A DNA stretch of 29,685 bases from Opitutia bacterium UBA957 (lineage in GTDB: Bacteria > Verrucomicrobiota > Verrucomicrobiia > Opitutales > UBA953): NCBI GenBank assembly GCA_002293065.1, contig DBCN01000130.1, forward strand, positions 1-29,685. Direction: 5' to 3'. The number at the start of each line of letters is the position of its first letter. Position 1 is the first letter of the stretch. The translations under genes and the position numbers were made by a program. The notes under the pieces were generated by a model, which saw only the letters and a program-made list of their open reading frames with translations, made no database searches and was not told the DNA's origin. Shown in pieces: positions 1 to 7,871 of this stretch.

Positions 1-744
1 CGTGGCACCGGCGCCCGTGGCGGCGATGCGCGCGAGTTCGCCGGCGGGAGCGGCGAGCTGGGCGGCTTGGGCGAGATCGATGGTCGGGCGTCCTGAGGCC
101 GGGCCCACGGCCCAATCAAACCCATCGGCGCCCGTCTTGGCGGCGTTGGTCGTGAACGTGGCCGACCAAGCGGCGCGGCCCAGCAGGGCGGCGGATTCCG
201 CCAGCAGCCGGAGCACCTGCGCGGACTCGGGCGGGTTGAGCAACGACACCGCAGCGGCGCCGGAGGCGTTGACCAGCCAAGCGGCCTTGGCGCCGGTGCC
301 GGCGAATTCGCGCCAGCCGGCGGCGGGCGTCAGCACGGGATGCGCCGAGAGTGGGAGCGGGCGGGCGTCTTCCTTGAGCCAGGTGGGCTCTTCGGTCCAT
401 GCGTCCTTCCAGCCATTCCAGCGGAGGGCCAAGGCGGCGGGCGGCGGGAGCACCGCGGCTTCCTCGGCGGTGAAGACCAAGTGGTGGGCCAGGCGGTTGT
501 CCCGTTGCGAATAGTCGAGTCCCCGCGCGACGAAGCGCGACAGCACGTACCAAGCCTGGCTACCGGCTTCGAGCCGACGGAAGGTAAACGTTGCGCCGAC
601 GACGTCGTCATGGGGGGTGCCGAGGGCTTCGAGCTGTTGCGTGAGCCGTTCCGAAAGCGAGGCATGCCGAGCGACGGTGCAGAAGCCGGAACGTCCGGCG
701 ACGAGTCCGCGGGGGGCGGAGGTGAAGATCAGTTGCAGGGGCAT
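1..744 (-). CDS. GAP1-like GTPase-associated protein, N-terminal part (runs off left edge)
   Basis: This is an open minus-strand frame of 248 codons from ATG at 744 to the window edge, with no stop, so the C-terminal part is missing. The first ~25 residues carry TSAPRGL and GRSGFCTVA. I recognise this start as that of GTPase-associated protein 1 (GAP1-N2-type) proteins, which are encoded beside TRAFAC-class double-GTPases in Planctomycetota and related bacteria. There is no signal peptide or membrane segment in the visible part, so it is probably cytoplasmic. The start lies 8 bp after the stop of the upstream GTPase gene, which suggests one transcript and a physical partnership. The visible part shows no enzymatic motif. 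The biochemical role is not established to my knowledge; regulation of the neighbouring GTPase is inferred from family context. The gene is clearly coding, while the family name rests on motif memory. Confidence 0.72.
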   Translation of the reverse strand, partial: MPLQLIFTSAPRGLVAGRSGFCTVARHASLSERLTQQLEALGTPHDDVVGATFTFRRLEAGSQAWYVLSRFVARGLDYSQRDNRLAHHLVFTAEEAAVLPPPAALALRWNGWKDAWTEEPTWLKEDARPLPLSAHPVLTPAAGWREFAGTGAKAAWLVNASGAAAVSLLNPPESAQVLRLLAESAALLGRAAWSATFTTNAAKTGADGFDWAVGPASGRPTIDLAQAAQLAAPAGELARIAATGAGAT

Positions 745-752
745 GGAGAAGG

Positions 753-2471
753 TCAGCGGCTGGGGAGCAATGCGGGGGACGAGCGATGGAGGAGCCAGTA
801 GACAGGCTCCTCGACGTGGGCGGGGGCGAGGCGTTGCGGGTCGGGGGCGATGCGTCCCTTGTTCGGCCCGGCGGAGAGGACCGTCGGTTGGTGACCGAAG
901 GAAGTGACGGCGAAGTAGCTGATCTCGCTGGCGAGCGATTCGGCGGTCGCCACGAGGCCCGGGCAAAGGCTGACGAGGACGGTGCGCACGCGGTCCGAGT
1001 TGCGGCGAATCGCGTCGAGGTCGAGTTTGCCGGCGCTCAGCACGGGCTCGAGCGGGGAAGACAGCAGGAACTGCCAAGTGTCGCATTTGCCCACGACGAA
1101 GGCGAGCGGCGTCGCGATGCGTTGCCCGGGGGCGAGGCCAAGCACGCGCTTGATGCGGGTTTCCATTTCGGCCAAGATGCTGTCCTGTTGGTCGACGCGC
1201 CCTTTGATCGCCAGTTGCGGGTCATCGACGCCGATCAGCTTCGCCTTGAAGCGCGCGTTGGCGGTCGGGTCGAACAGGAAGAGCAGGCCGGCGGAGTTGG
1301 CGACGTGCATCGCGCCCGGCGAGTCGTGGATGTCGATGCCCGGTTCGAAGTGCTCGCCGGCGTTGTCGTAGAGCACGATGGACGTCTCGTCGCGGTTGGC
1401 GCCCGGCCGGGCCAGCGAATAGATGAACGGGCGGGGCAGGGAGACCATGCGTCCGAGGCGGGGCAGCTTTTCGTAGGTCGCGCCCTCCAAGGCGGTCTTG
1501 CCGAGCAAGGCGTCTTCCGGCGTGGCGGCCGAGAAGAGGGTGTTGCGCATTTGGTTGAGCAGCATGTTGCCGCTCGGATCGCCGTCCTTGAAGGCTAGGC
1601 CGAAGTCGTTGGGCAGACGGTCTTGCAGTACATGTGTGAGCACCGCGAGGTAGTAGGATTTGCCGGCGCTCGGTGCACCGATCACCGAAAGGATGCGGTG
1701 GGGCATGTCCAAGTAGCCAGGCGGCAGTTGGCGGCGACAGTGCGGACAAGCGAGGTCGGTGCACGCCAAGCCCATCGGGTCGAGCGCCAGGCCTTGGTCG
1801 TTGAAGCGCGTGGGTTGGAAGCGCAGGCGGGCGTCGATCCCCAGGATGGGGTCCCCGCGGAGGTCTTCGTGGACGGCGACGCTCAAGGCATCGCCCGCGT
1901 CGAAACGGGTCCAGCAGACCGGACAGAGGTGGGCGCCTTTATTCTGTTCGGCGGCGAGGGCGGACGTAGCCGTCAGCGGGGTGGCGCTCTCTTCCCGCGG
2001 TGTCAGGAGCGAGGCGATCTGCGAAAGCTTGAAGCCGACCTCGAGGCCGACGGGGGTGCAGGCGAGCGTGTCGGTCGCGCGTCCGAGGCGGGCGGCGTGC
2101 TCGAGCAATTCTTGCGGCGGCAGCTCGCCCAGCAGGTCGCCCGTGGCGGCATCGAAGAGGACCCATGAAGCCGTTTGCACGGACTCGAAAGGATTCGTTT
2201 CGTTCGCCGAGATCACGAAGAGGCCGTCCTCGAGTTGGAGCGTCGACGTTTCGGTGATGGTCGTCTTGGGACGCAGGAGGGAGCCATTCACCAGGACGGG
2301 TGCCGCCGACGAGGCTTCCAGGAGGAGCCCGGTTTCGGTCGCCGAAATCCCGACGGCGGGCTTGGCGGAAGGGAGGGGGAAGCGAACCGGCAGGCTGTCG
2401 GTGGAACCCTTTTGGCCGTTCAGGCAGTTGACCCATCGGAACGGGGTCTTTTTCTTGCTGGAGGTGAACAT
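753..2471 (-). CDS. Zinc-ribbon TRAFAC-type GTPase (double-GTPase/GAP1 system)
   Basis: Predicted cytoplasmic GTPase of 572 aa. Residues ~30-90 are beta-rich, with VLVNG and LQLEDGLFVI resembling an FHA-like fold (inference). A split treble of cysteines follows: CPVC at 183-186, then C237 and CPHC at 242-245, probably binding zinc. The nucleotide-binding core has a P-loop GAPSAGKS (265-272), a G3-like YDNAGE (368-373, where D-x-x-G is replaced by DNAG) and a G4-like GKCD (461-464). This arrangement matches the double-GTPase 2 type linked to GAP1 proteins in proposed bacterial conflict systems. It is the upstream gene of the pair, 8 bp before the GAP1-like gene, and is divergent from an ECF sigma factor gene across 98 bp. 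The start is the first ATG and has no Shine-Dalgarno. A second GTPase and other cassette members may lie left of the window. Confidence 0.78.
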   Translation of the reverse strand: MFTSSKKKTPFRWVNCLNGQKGSTDSLPVRFPLPSAKPAVGISATETGLLLEASSAAPVLVNGSLLRPKTTITETSTLQLEDGLFVISANETNPFESVQTASWVLFDAATGDLLGELPPQELLEHAARLGRATDTLACTPVGLEVGFKLSQIASLLTPREESATPLTATSALAAEQNKGAHLCPVCWTRFDAGDALSVAVHEDLRGDPILGIDARLRFQPTRFNDQGLALDPMGLACTDLACPHCRRQLPPGYLDMPHRILSVIGAPSAGKSYYLAVLTHVLQDRLPNDFGLAFKDGDPSGNMLLNQMRNTLFSAATPEDALLGKTALEGATYEKLPRLGRMVSLPRPFIYSLARPGANRDETSIVLYDNAGEHFEPGIDIHDSPGAMHVANSAGLLFLFDPTANARFKAKLIGVDDPQLAIKGRVDQQDSILAEMETRIKRVLGLAPGQRIATPLAFVVGKCDTWQFLLSSPLEPVLSAGKLDLDAIRRNSDRVRTVLVSLCPGLVATAESLASEISYFAVTSFGHQPTVLSAGPNKGRIAPDPQRLAPAHVEEPVYWLLHRSSPALLPSR

Positions 2472-2569
2472 GGGTCCAAAAGGGGCGGGGATTGAAGACT
2501 GCAGTTGATATCTGGCCTATTGTCAGCACCATAGTCAGGTAAGACCTACCCTGAAGCCACCCCTAAACG
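2472..2569. promoter_or_regulatory. Divergent intergenic region between GTPase and ECF sigma genes
   Basis: These 98 bp must hold the 5' signals of both the leftward GTPase gene and the rightward ECF sigma gene. I see TTGAAG at 2492-2497 and TATTGT at 2518-2523 on the plus strand, but the 20-bp spacing is too long for a confident sigma-70 promoter. No Shine-Dalgarno precedes either start. The shared region allows co-regulation of the two divergent units; that is inference only. Confidence 0.35.
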
Positions 2570-3160
2570 ATGGAAACCGAAGCCGACCAGTCCGCCCTCG
2601 AGCGCGCCCGCAATGGCGACCTTGGGGCGTACAATGAGTTGGTCCTCCGTTACCAGGGCCGCATCTTCGCCAAGGTCTTCTCGTTGCTTCGTAATAGGCA
2701 GGATGCCGAGGAGATCACGCAGGACACCTTCATCCGGGCCCACCGCGTCCTGGCTTCCTTCCGCGGAACCGCCACTTTCTCGACTTGGATTCACCAGATC
2801 GGCACGAATCTGGCCCGCAACCGCTACTGGTACTGGCGTCGCCGGAAGCGCGATCAATCCATGTCGCTGGATGCGGACCTCGGGGAGGACCCCGGCGCCA
2901 CCTTGCACGACATCCTTTCGGACGGCTCCCAGGGCCCCGGTCATGAGGCCGAGCATAACGAATTCGTCAAGAAAGTGGCCGAGTGCATGGAACAATTGAA
3001 GCCGGAACACGCTCGTATCCTCACGATGCGCAACATCCGCAACCAATCGTACGAGGAAATCGCCGAAGAACTCGGCCTCTCGATTGGTACCGTCAAAAGC
3101 CGCATCAACCGGGCCCGCGAGGCCCTGCGTCAGCTCATGGGGGATGAGTTTCGCGGATGA
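2570..3160 (+). CDS. ECF-type RNA polymerase sigma factor (RpoE-like)
   Basis: Alternative sigma factor of 196 aa that would direct RNA polymerase to a small regulon. Region 2 (~25-95) contains DAEEITQDTFIRAHR and the aromatic/basic promoter-melting stretch around FSTWIHQIGTNLARNR. Region 4 (~135-192) has the helix-turn-helix YEEIAEELGLSIGTVKSRINRAR. There is no region 1.1 or 3 and no C-terminal extension, as is typical of ECF factors. The stop codon overlaps the start of the next gene (ATGA), so the two are translationally coupled, as for sigma/anti-sigma pairs. The target promoters are unknown. Only the ECF class is assigned here, not a subgroup. Confidence 0.93.
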   Translation: METEADQSALERARNGDLGAYNELVLRYQGRIFAKVFSLLRNRQDAEEITQDTFIRAHRVLASFRGTATFSTWIHQIGTNLARNRYWYWRRRKRDQSMSLDADLGEDPGATLHDILSDGSQGPGHEAEHNEFVKKVAECMEQLKPEHARILTMRNIRNQSYEEIAEELGLSIGTVKSRINRAREALRQLMGDEFRG

Positions 3161-3657
3161 GCAACGCCGAATTGGAGGCGCTGATCCTTTGTTACCTCGA
3201 TGGTACCGCCACGCGGGACCAAGTGGTGCGTCTGCGGAATGCCTTGCAGGCTTCCCCGGAAATCCGCCAGCGCTTCCATGCCCGTGTCCGTTTGCATAAG
3301 GCCCAGATGGCTTTCCTGCGCGGTCGGGCCTATCTGGATGCGGCGCAGGCCGTGGCCGGGGTCGCCCGTTTCGCCCAGCGTGCCGGCCGGATTTTCGCCC
3401 ATGCCTGCGTCCTGGCGCTCGTCTTCGTGCAGTTGCGGGTGACGTTGCCGGCCGAATACAGCGGCCTCATGCTTTACGTCGAGGATCCCTTGGCCGAAGA
3501 AGTCACCGCTGAGGGGGTGACCGTGCCCCCGACCGATTCCATGCCCATCGTCGTGGCTGAAGTCATGCCGGACGAGATGCCGGAGATGGCCCTGCCGACC
3601 TTGACGATCCCCGACATGTTCAATCCCGTGGAAGATCCGGGCTTGAACGAGGCTTAA
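3157..3657 (+). CDS. Probable anti-sigma factor, single TM, FecR-like N-terminus
   Basis: 166 aa, overlapping the ECF sigma gene by 4 nt (ATGA). The N-terminal ~60 residues (LILCYLDGTATRDQVVRLRNAL..SPEIRQRF) match the short helical cytoplasmic domain of FecR-like anti-sigma proteins in this group of bacteria. One hydrophobic segment (~80-100, AHACVLALVFVQLRV) would span the inner membrane. The remaining ~60 residues are acidic, proline- and methionine-rich and would be extracytoplasmic. There is no HxxxCxxC zinc anti-sigma motif and the large FecR sensor domain is absent, so the sensing tail is unusually short. Function is inferred from position and architecture; it could instead be an unrelated membrane protein made with the sigma factor. 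Confidence 0.68.
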   Translation: MSNAELEALILCYLDGTATRDQVVRLRNALQASPEIRQRFHARVRLHKAQMAFLRGRAYLDAAQAVAGVARFAQRAGRIFAHACVLALVFVQLRVTLPAEYSGLMLYVEDPLAEEVTAEGVTVPPTDSMPIVVAEVMPDEMPEMALPTLTIPDMFNPVEDPGLNEA

Positions 3658-3707
3658 GCGGTTATCCGCCTTGCTTCCGGCCCTTAGGCCAATCTTCTGT
3701 TCTGCAG

Positions 3708-5456
3708 ATGCAGGCCGAATCCTCCAGGCCGGAGATCAGACTCCAAGGCACCGCCGCCGCTCCGGGCGTCGGTCGGGGTCCCGCCTACCTGCTGTTGCAG
3801 GGCATGGCCATCGTCGCCTGCCAGAAGGTACCCGATGTGGAGGCCGAACTGCGCCGTTTCGATTTGGCCTTGGAGGCCACGCGCCAGGCCATCACCAAGC
3901 TCCGGCAGGAAGTCGCCCAAAGCTTAGGCGAGTCCGAAGCCGCCATCTTCGACGCGCACCTCCTCGTGCTCGACGACGTCGCGCTCATCGACGACGTCAG
4001 TAAGGAAGTCCGTGCCACCGGCTTCAACGTCGAGTTCTGTTTCCAGGAGGTCGTCCAGCGCTACATCGATATCTTCGAGCGCATGGAGGATGCTTTCCTC
4101 CGCGAGCGCGCCTCCGATATCCGCGATGTCACCAGCCGCGTGCTGCACCATCTCTTGGGCACGCGTCCGGCGCATGCGACCATGGCGGCGCGGCAGCAGG
4201 TCGTCGTCGCCCGCGACCTCACCCCTTCCGAGACCGCCGGCTTGCCCGAGGATGGCGTCTTGGCGTTCGTCACGGAGGAGGGTGGTCGCACCGGGCATTC
4301 CGCGATCATGGCGCGCTCGCTGGAAATCCCGGCGGTCGTCGGCGTGAAGGGCTTGATGGAGGCCGTCCAGGAAGGCGACGTCATCCTGGTCGATGGCGAG
4401 ACCGGCGCGGTGGTCATCAACCCCACCGGCGCGACGTTGGAGGGCTATCGTTCCCAGGAACTCGCCATCCGGCGCCGGCGCGATCGCGTCATGCTCGAGA
4501 TCGCCTTGCCGGACGTCACCAGCGACGGTGAAGGCTTCGCTTTGCAGGCGAACATCGGCGGCCCCGAAGACCTCGAAGATGCCCGTCTTTATTGCGCGCA
4601 AGGCGTGGGTCTGTATCGGACGGAGAACCTTTACCTGCGCTTGGACGCTTGGCCCACGGAAGCCCAGCAATACGAGGAATATGCGGAAGTGGTCCGGGAG
4701 GCGAAGGGTCGGTTGGTCACCTTCCGCACGCTCGACCTCGGGGGCGACAAGCGACTCGGCGACCTCAACGACGAGGCCAACCCGTTCATGGGTTACCGCG
4801 CGATCCGGTTGTGCTTGGATCGGCCGGATGTCTTCCGTCCGCAACTCCGCGCGATCCTGCGCGCCGCCGCGTTGGGGCCGGTCGCGGTGATGTTCCCGAT
4901 GATTTCGGGGATCGAAGAATTCCGCCGCGCGAAGGAAGTGCTGACATCCGTCGCGGACGAGTTGGCGGCCGAAGGTATCCGGCCGAAGGAGCGGATCCGC
5001 CTGGGGGCCATGATCGAGATTCCCTCGGTGGCGGCGGTCGCGGAAGACCTCGCGCAGGAGGTGGATTTCTTCAGCGTGGGTACGAACGACCTCGTGCAGT
5101 ATCTTTTGGCGGTGGACCGCGGCAACCCGCGCATCTCCGCGCTCTATGAGCCCGCCCATCCCGCCGTGGTGCGGACGCTCGAGCGGATCTTCAAGGCGGC
5201 GCGTCAACATGGCGTCGCCACCGCCGTCTGTGGCGAACTGGCCGGCGACCCCGTGTGGGCGCCCTTGCTGATCGGCCTCGGTGCGCATGAACTGAGCATG
5301 GCGCCGCCGGCGATTCCCGAGGTGCGTTTCGTCCTCCGGCATTCGACCAAGGATGAATTGGTCCAGTTGGCCCAACGTGCCTTGGCGCTATCCGAGTGCG
5401 CGGCCATCAAGGCTTTGCTCGCCGACTACTCCGCGACCAAACTCAAGCTCCGCTGA
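3708..5456 (+). CDS. ptsI: PTS enzyme I, phosphoenolpyruvate-protein phosphotransferase
   Basis: Cytoplasmic enzyme of 582 aa, normal EI length, that takes phosphate from PEP and passes it to HPr. The N-terminal HPr-binding/phosphohistidine part ends with GGRTGHSAIMAR, where H197 is the phosphorylated histidine; the residue before it is Gly rather than the more usual Ser. The C-terminal PEP barrel shows LDLGGDKRLG, MIEIPSVA, FSVGTNDLVQY and the active-site cysteine in VCGELAGDP. There is no N-terminal GAF domain, so it is EI rather than EI-Ntr. The stop overlaps the hisC start by one base (TGATG). No HPr or EII gene is in the window, so its substrate system is unknown; it may serve a regulatory PTS. 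The ATG start has no Shine-Dalgarno. Confidence 0.95.
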   Translation: MQAESSRPEIRLQGTAAAPGVGRGPAYLLLQGMAIVACQKVPDVEAELRRFDLALEATRQAITKLRQEVAQSLGESEAAIFDAHLLVLDDVALIDDVSKEVRATGFNVEFCFQEVVQRYIDIFERMEDAFLRERASDIRDVTSRVLHHLLGTRPAHATMAARQQVVVARDLTPSETAGLPEDGVLAFVTEEGGRTGHSAIMARSLEIPAVVGVKGLMEAVQEGDVILVDGETGAVVINPTGATLEGYRSQELAIRRRRDRVMLEIALPDVTSDGEGFALQANIGGPEDLEDARLYCAQGVGLYRTENLYLRLDAWPTEAQQYEEYAEVVREAKGRLVTFRTLDLGGDKRLGDLNDEANPFMGYRAIRLCLDRPDVFRPQLRAILRAAALGPVAVMFPMISGIEEFRRAKEVLTSVADELAAEGIRPKERIRLGAMIEIPSVAAVAEDLAQEVDFFSVGTNDLVQYLLAVDRGNPRISALYEPAHPAVVRTLERIFKAARQHGVATAVCGELAGDPVWAPLLIGLGAHELSMAPPAIPEVRFVLRHSTKDELVQLAQRALALSECAAIKALLADYSATKLKLR

Positions 5457-6550
5457 TGTCCTCCGTGCTTCCTGAACCCAACCCACATGTCGCGGCCATG
5501 GCGGCCTATACGCCGGGCGAGCAACCCCAAGGGGGGGGCTGGGTGAAGCTGAACACCAACGAGAACCCCTATCCGCCGAGCGCGCAGGCGTTGGCGGCGA
5601 TTCGGGCCGTGGTGGCCGAAGAGGGTGCGCTGCTGCGGCTTTATCCATCGCCCGATTCTTCGCCCCTGCGGGAGGCGGCGGCGGCGATCCATGCCTTTCC
5701 CGCGGCCGACATCCTGGCCGGGAATGGGTCGGACGACTTGCTGAACATCTTGATCCGGGCGTATGCCGGTCCCGGTCGTCCGATCGGCATGCTCGACCCG
5801 AGCTATTCGCTCTACCCCGTGCTCGCCGCGGCTCAAGGCGCCGGCGTCGTCAAGGTGCCGATCCGGGCCGATTTCAGTTTTGACGTCGCCGCGGTGGCGG
5901 GATGCGGCGCCGCCATTTTCTTCCTCACCAATCCCAACGCCCCGTTAGGCGTGTCGTTCCCGCCGGCGAAGGTCGCGGAATTGGCGCGCGCGTTCCCGGG
6001 CTTGTTGGTCGTCGACGAGGCTTATGCCGCGTTTGCGGATGCCGATTGCGCGGAACTTCCGAAGACGCATGCGAACGTCGTGGTGACGCGGACCTTCTCG
6101 AAAGGCCATGCCTTGGCGGGCCTCCGCGCCGGCTATGCGCTTTGTCCGCCGGGCTTGGCGGCCATCCTGCATCGCGTCCGCGACAGCTACAACTTGGACC
6201 GCTTGGCGCAGGTCGCGGCCGCCGCGGCTTTGGCGGACGGCACGTGGTTGCGCGCTACCGTCGGGAAAGTCCGCACGGAAAGGGCGCGGCTCACGGCAGG
6301 TCTCGTGGCGCTGGGTTGGACCGTCGTGCCCTCGTCGGGCAACTTCCTCCTCGCGACCCCGGCTTCGGCGCGACGACCGGCCTCACCGGCGACGGGTGAG
6401 CATGCTTTCGCCTTCCTGCGGGAACGCCAAATCTTGGTCCGTCGTTTTCCGAACCATCCGCTGACGGCGTCGGCCTTGCGCATCACGGTCGGCACGGCGG
6501 CGGAAATGGATGCTTTTCTCGCGGCGGCGCGGGCCTGGTCGGAAGGGTGA
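5456..6550 (+). CDS. hisC: Histidinol-phosphate aminotransferase
   Basis: PLP enzyme of 364 aa that transfers an amino group from glutamate to imidazole acetol phosphate in histidine synthesis. It has NTNENPYPPS near the N-terminus (34-43), the GNGSDD phosphate loop (~89-94), LDPSYSLY (113-120), the aspartate in VVDEAY (185-190) and the PLP lysine in TFSKGHALAGLR (K216). The C-terminal arginine that binds substrate is in LRITVG. The ATG at 5456 was chosen because it overlaps the ptsI stop and begins just before the conserved family start; an in-frame extension 20 codons upstream would lie within ptsI. Aromatic or other acid aminotransferases of the same fold are possible, but the following hisB and hisH support HisC. 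Confidence 0.93.
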   Translation: MSSVLPEPNPHVAAMAAYTPGEQPQGGGWVKLNTNENPYPPSAQALAAIRAVVAEEGALLRLYPSPDSSPLREAAAAIHAFPAADILAGNGSDDLLNILIRAYAGPGRPIGMLDPSYSLYPVLAAAQGAGVVKVPIRADFSFDVAAVAGCGAAIFFLTNPNAPLGVSFPPAKVAELARAFPGLLVVDEAYAAFADADCAELPKTHANVVVTRTFSKGHALAGLRAGYALCPPGLAAILHRVRDSYNLDRLAQVAAAAALADGTWLRATVGKVRTERARLTAGLVALGWTVVPSSGNFLLATPASARRPASPATGEHAFAFLRERQILVRRFPNHPLTASALRITVGTAAEMDAFLAAARAWSEG

Positions 6551-6587
6551 GGTTGACATTCCGCCGGGGGGAAGGGATTTTTCTGGC

Positions 6588-7190
6588 ATGAGCACCGGCG
6601 TCCGCCAAGCCAGCATCCGTCGCGATACCGCCGAGACGAAGATCGCCCTATCCGTCAACCTGGACGGCACGGGGGTTTCCGAAATCTCGACGGGCATCGC
6701 CTTCTTCGACCACATGCTCACGCTCTTCAGCCGGCACGCGCTGATCGACCTCAAGGTCAAGGCCGACGGCGATACCGAGGTCGATTACCACCACACCGTC
6801 GAGGATGTGGGCATCGTCTTGGGCGCCGCGATCAAGGAAGCCCTGGGCGACAAGGCCGGTATCCGCCGTTACGGTTTCTTCATCCTCCCGATGGATGAGA
6901 CCTTGGCCCGTTGCGCCGTGGACCTCTCCAACCGCGCGATGCTGGTCTATCAGGTCGAAATCTCCAATTACATGGTGAAGGACTTCAACATCGCGCTCGT
7001 ACGCGAGTTCTTCCAAGGCCTCGCGAACGCGTTGGCCTGCAACCTCCACCTGAAGCTCGAGTACGGCGAAGAGCCGCACCACATCGCCGAGGCTTTGTTC
7101 AAGGTCTTCGCCCGCGCCTTGCGTGCGGCCGTTGAAATCGATCCGCGCCAGGGTGGGCGGGTACCGAGCACCAAGGGTACGCTTGCCTGA
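6588..7190 (+). CDS. hisB: Imidazoleglycerol-phosphate dehydratase
   Basis: Monofunctional dehydratase of 200 aa, converting imidazole glycerol phosphate to imidazole acetol phosphate, the step before HisC. Metal-binding motifs are clear: FFDHML (~39-44), DYHHTVED (~66-73), PMDETLARCAVD and EEPHHIAEALFK. The length equals single-domain HisB, with no phosphatase fusion. The ATG at 6588 is preferred over a longer frame from 6510 because it matches the family N-terminus (RQASIRRDTAETKI) and follows a purine-rich GGGGGGAAGGGA, although its spacing of over ten bases is long. It lies 37 bp after hisC and ends 2 bp before hisH, so it is in one operon with them. Confidence 0.95.
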   Translation: MSTGVRQASIRRDTAETKIALSVNLDGTGVSEISTGIAFFDHMLTLFSRHALIDLKVKADGDTEVDYHHTVEDVGIVLGAAIKEALGDKAGIRRYGFFILPMDETLARCAVDLSNRAMLVYQVEISNYMVKDFNIALVREFFQGLANALACNLHLKLEYGEEPHHIAEALFKVFARALRAAVEIDPRQGGRVPSTKGTLA

Positions 7191-7192
7191 AC

Positions 7193-7837
7193 GTGGAAGC
7201 CGCTGGGACTAGCCGTCGCCCCCGGGTGGCCGTGATCGATTACGGCATGGGTAACCTCCGTAGCGTCAACCGAGCGATGGTGGCGGCCGGTGCCGATGCC
7301 TATCTCGCCGCGACCCCCCAAGCGGCCGAAGGCGCCGACGCCGTCGTTTTTCCGGGGCAGGGGGCCATGGCCGATTGCATGGCCTGCATCCGTCGCAATG
7401 ATTTCGAAGTCTTCATCAAGGAGTGGATTGCGTCTGACCGCCCCTTCCTGGGGGTCTGCATGGGCCTACAGGTCCTCTTTGAACGTTCCGAGGAGGCCAC
7501 CGTGCCTGGTTTAGGCATCTTCCCCGGGGTCGTCACCCGCTTTCCTTCCACCCCCGGCCTCCGCATCCCGCACATGGGTTGGAACGAGGCCATTTTCAAG
7601 GCGGCGAGTCCCTTGACGGCGGGCCTGAATGCCCACGGAGAGCCCTTTTATTTCGTGCATAGCTATCGGGTCGTCCAGACCGACCCGGCCTTGGTTTGGT
7701 GCGAGACCGACTACGCTGGCCGCTTTGTGAGCGGTGTCCGGAGGGGGCGGGTGCTGGCCACCCAGTTCCACCCCGAGAAAAGTCAGGTCAAAGGCTTGCA
7801 ACTGTACCGTAATTTCCTGACTTTGGCTGACCGCTGA
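7193..7837 (+). CDS. hisH: Imidazole glycerol phosphate synthase, glutaminase subunit
   Basis: Class I glutamine amidotransferase subunit of 214 aa. It hydrolyses glutamine and channels ammonia to HisF for imidazole glycerol phosphate formation. It shows AVIDYGMGNLRSV at the start of the domain, the oxyanion loop FPGQGAM, the nucleophile C89 in GVCMGLQ, and the catalytic H193 and E195 in FHPEKSQ. The start is GTG at 7193, 2 bp after the hisB stop; roughly ten residues precede the conserved core. The partner subunit HisF and the isomerase HisA are not in the window, although they often follow hisH; here citrate synthase follows instead, so they must be encoded elsewhere. Confidence 0.94.
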   Translation: MEAAGTSRRPRVAVIDYGMGNLRSVNRAMVAAGADAYLAATPQAAEGADAVVFPGQGAMADCMACIRRNDFEVFIKEWIASDRPFLGVCMGLQVLFERSEEATVPGLGIFPGVVTRFPSTPGLRIPHMGWNEAIFKAASPLTAGLNAHGEPFYFVHSYRVVQTDPALVWCETDYAGRFVSGVRRGRVLATQFHPEKSQVKGLQLYRNFLTLADR

Positions 7838-7871
7838 GGCGTCAGGCCTGTGGCGGAACACCCACCCCGCC

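Noticed and set aside
3658..3707. Small hairpins (GCGG-TTAT-CCGC and GGCC-CTTA-GGCC) between the anti-sigma gene and ptsI
   Set aside because: Stems of only 4 bp and no T-tract, so not a supported terminator.
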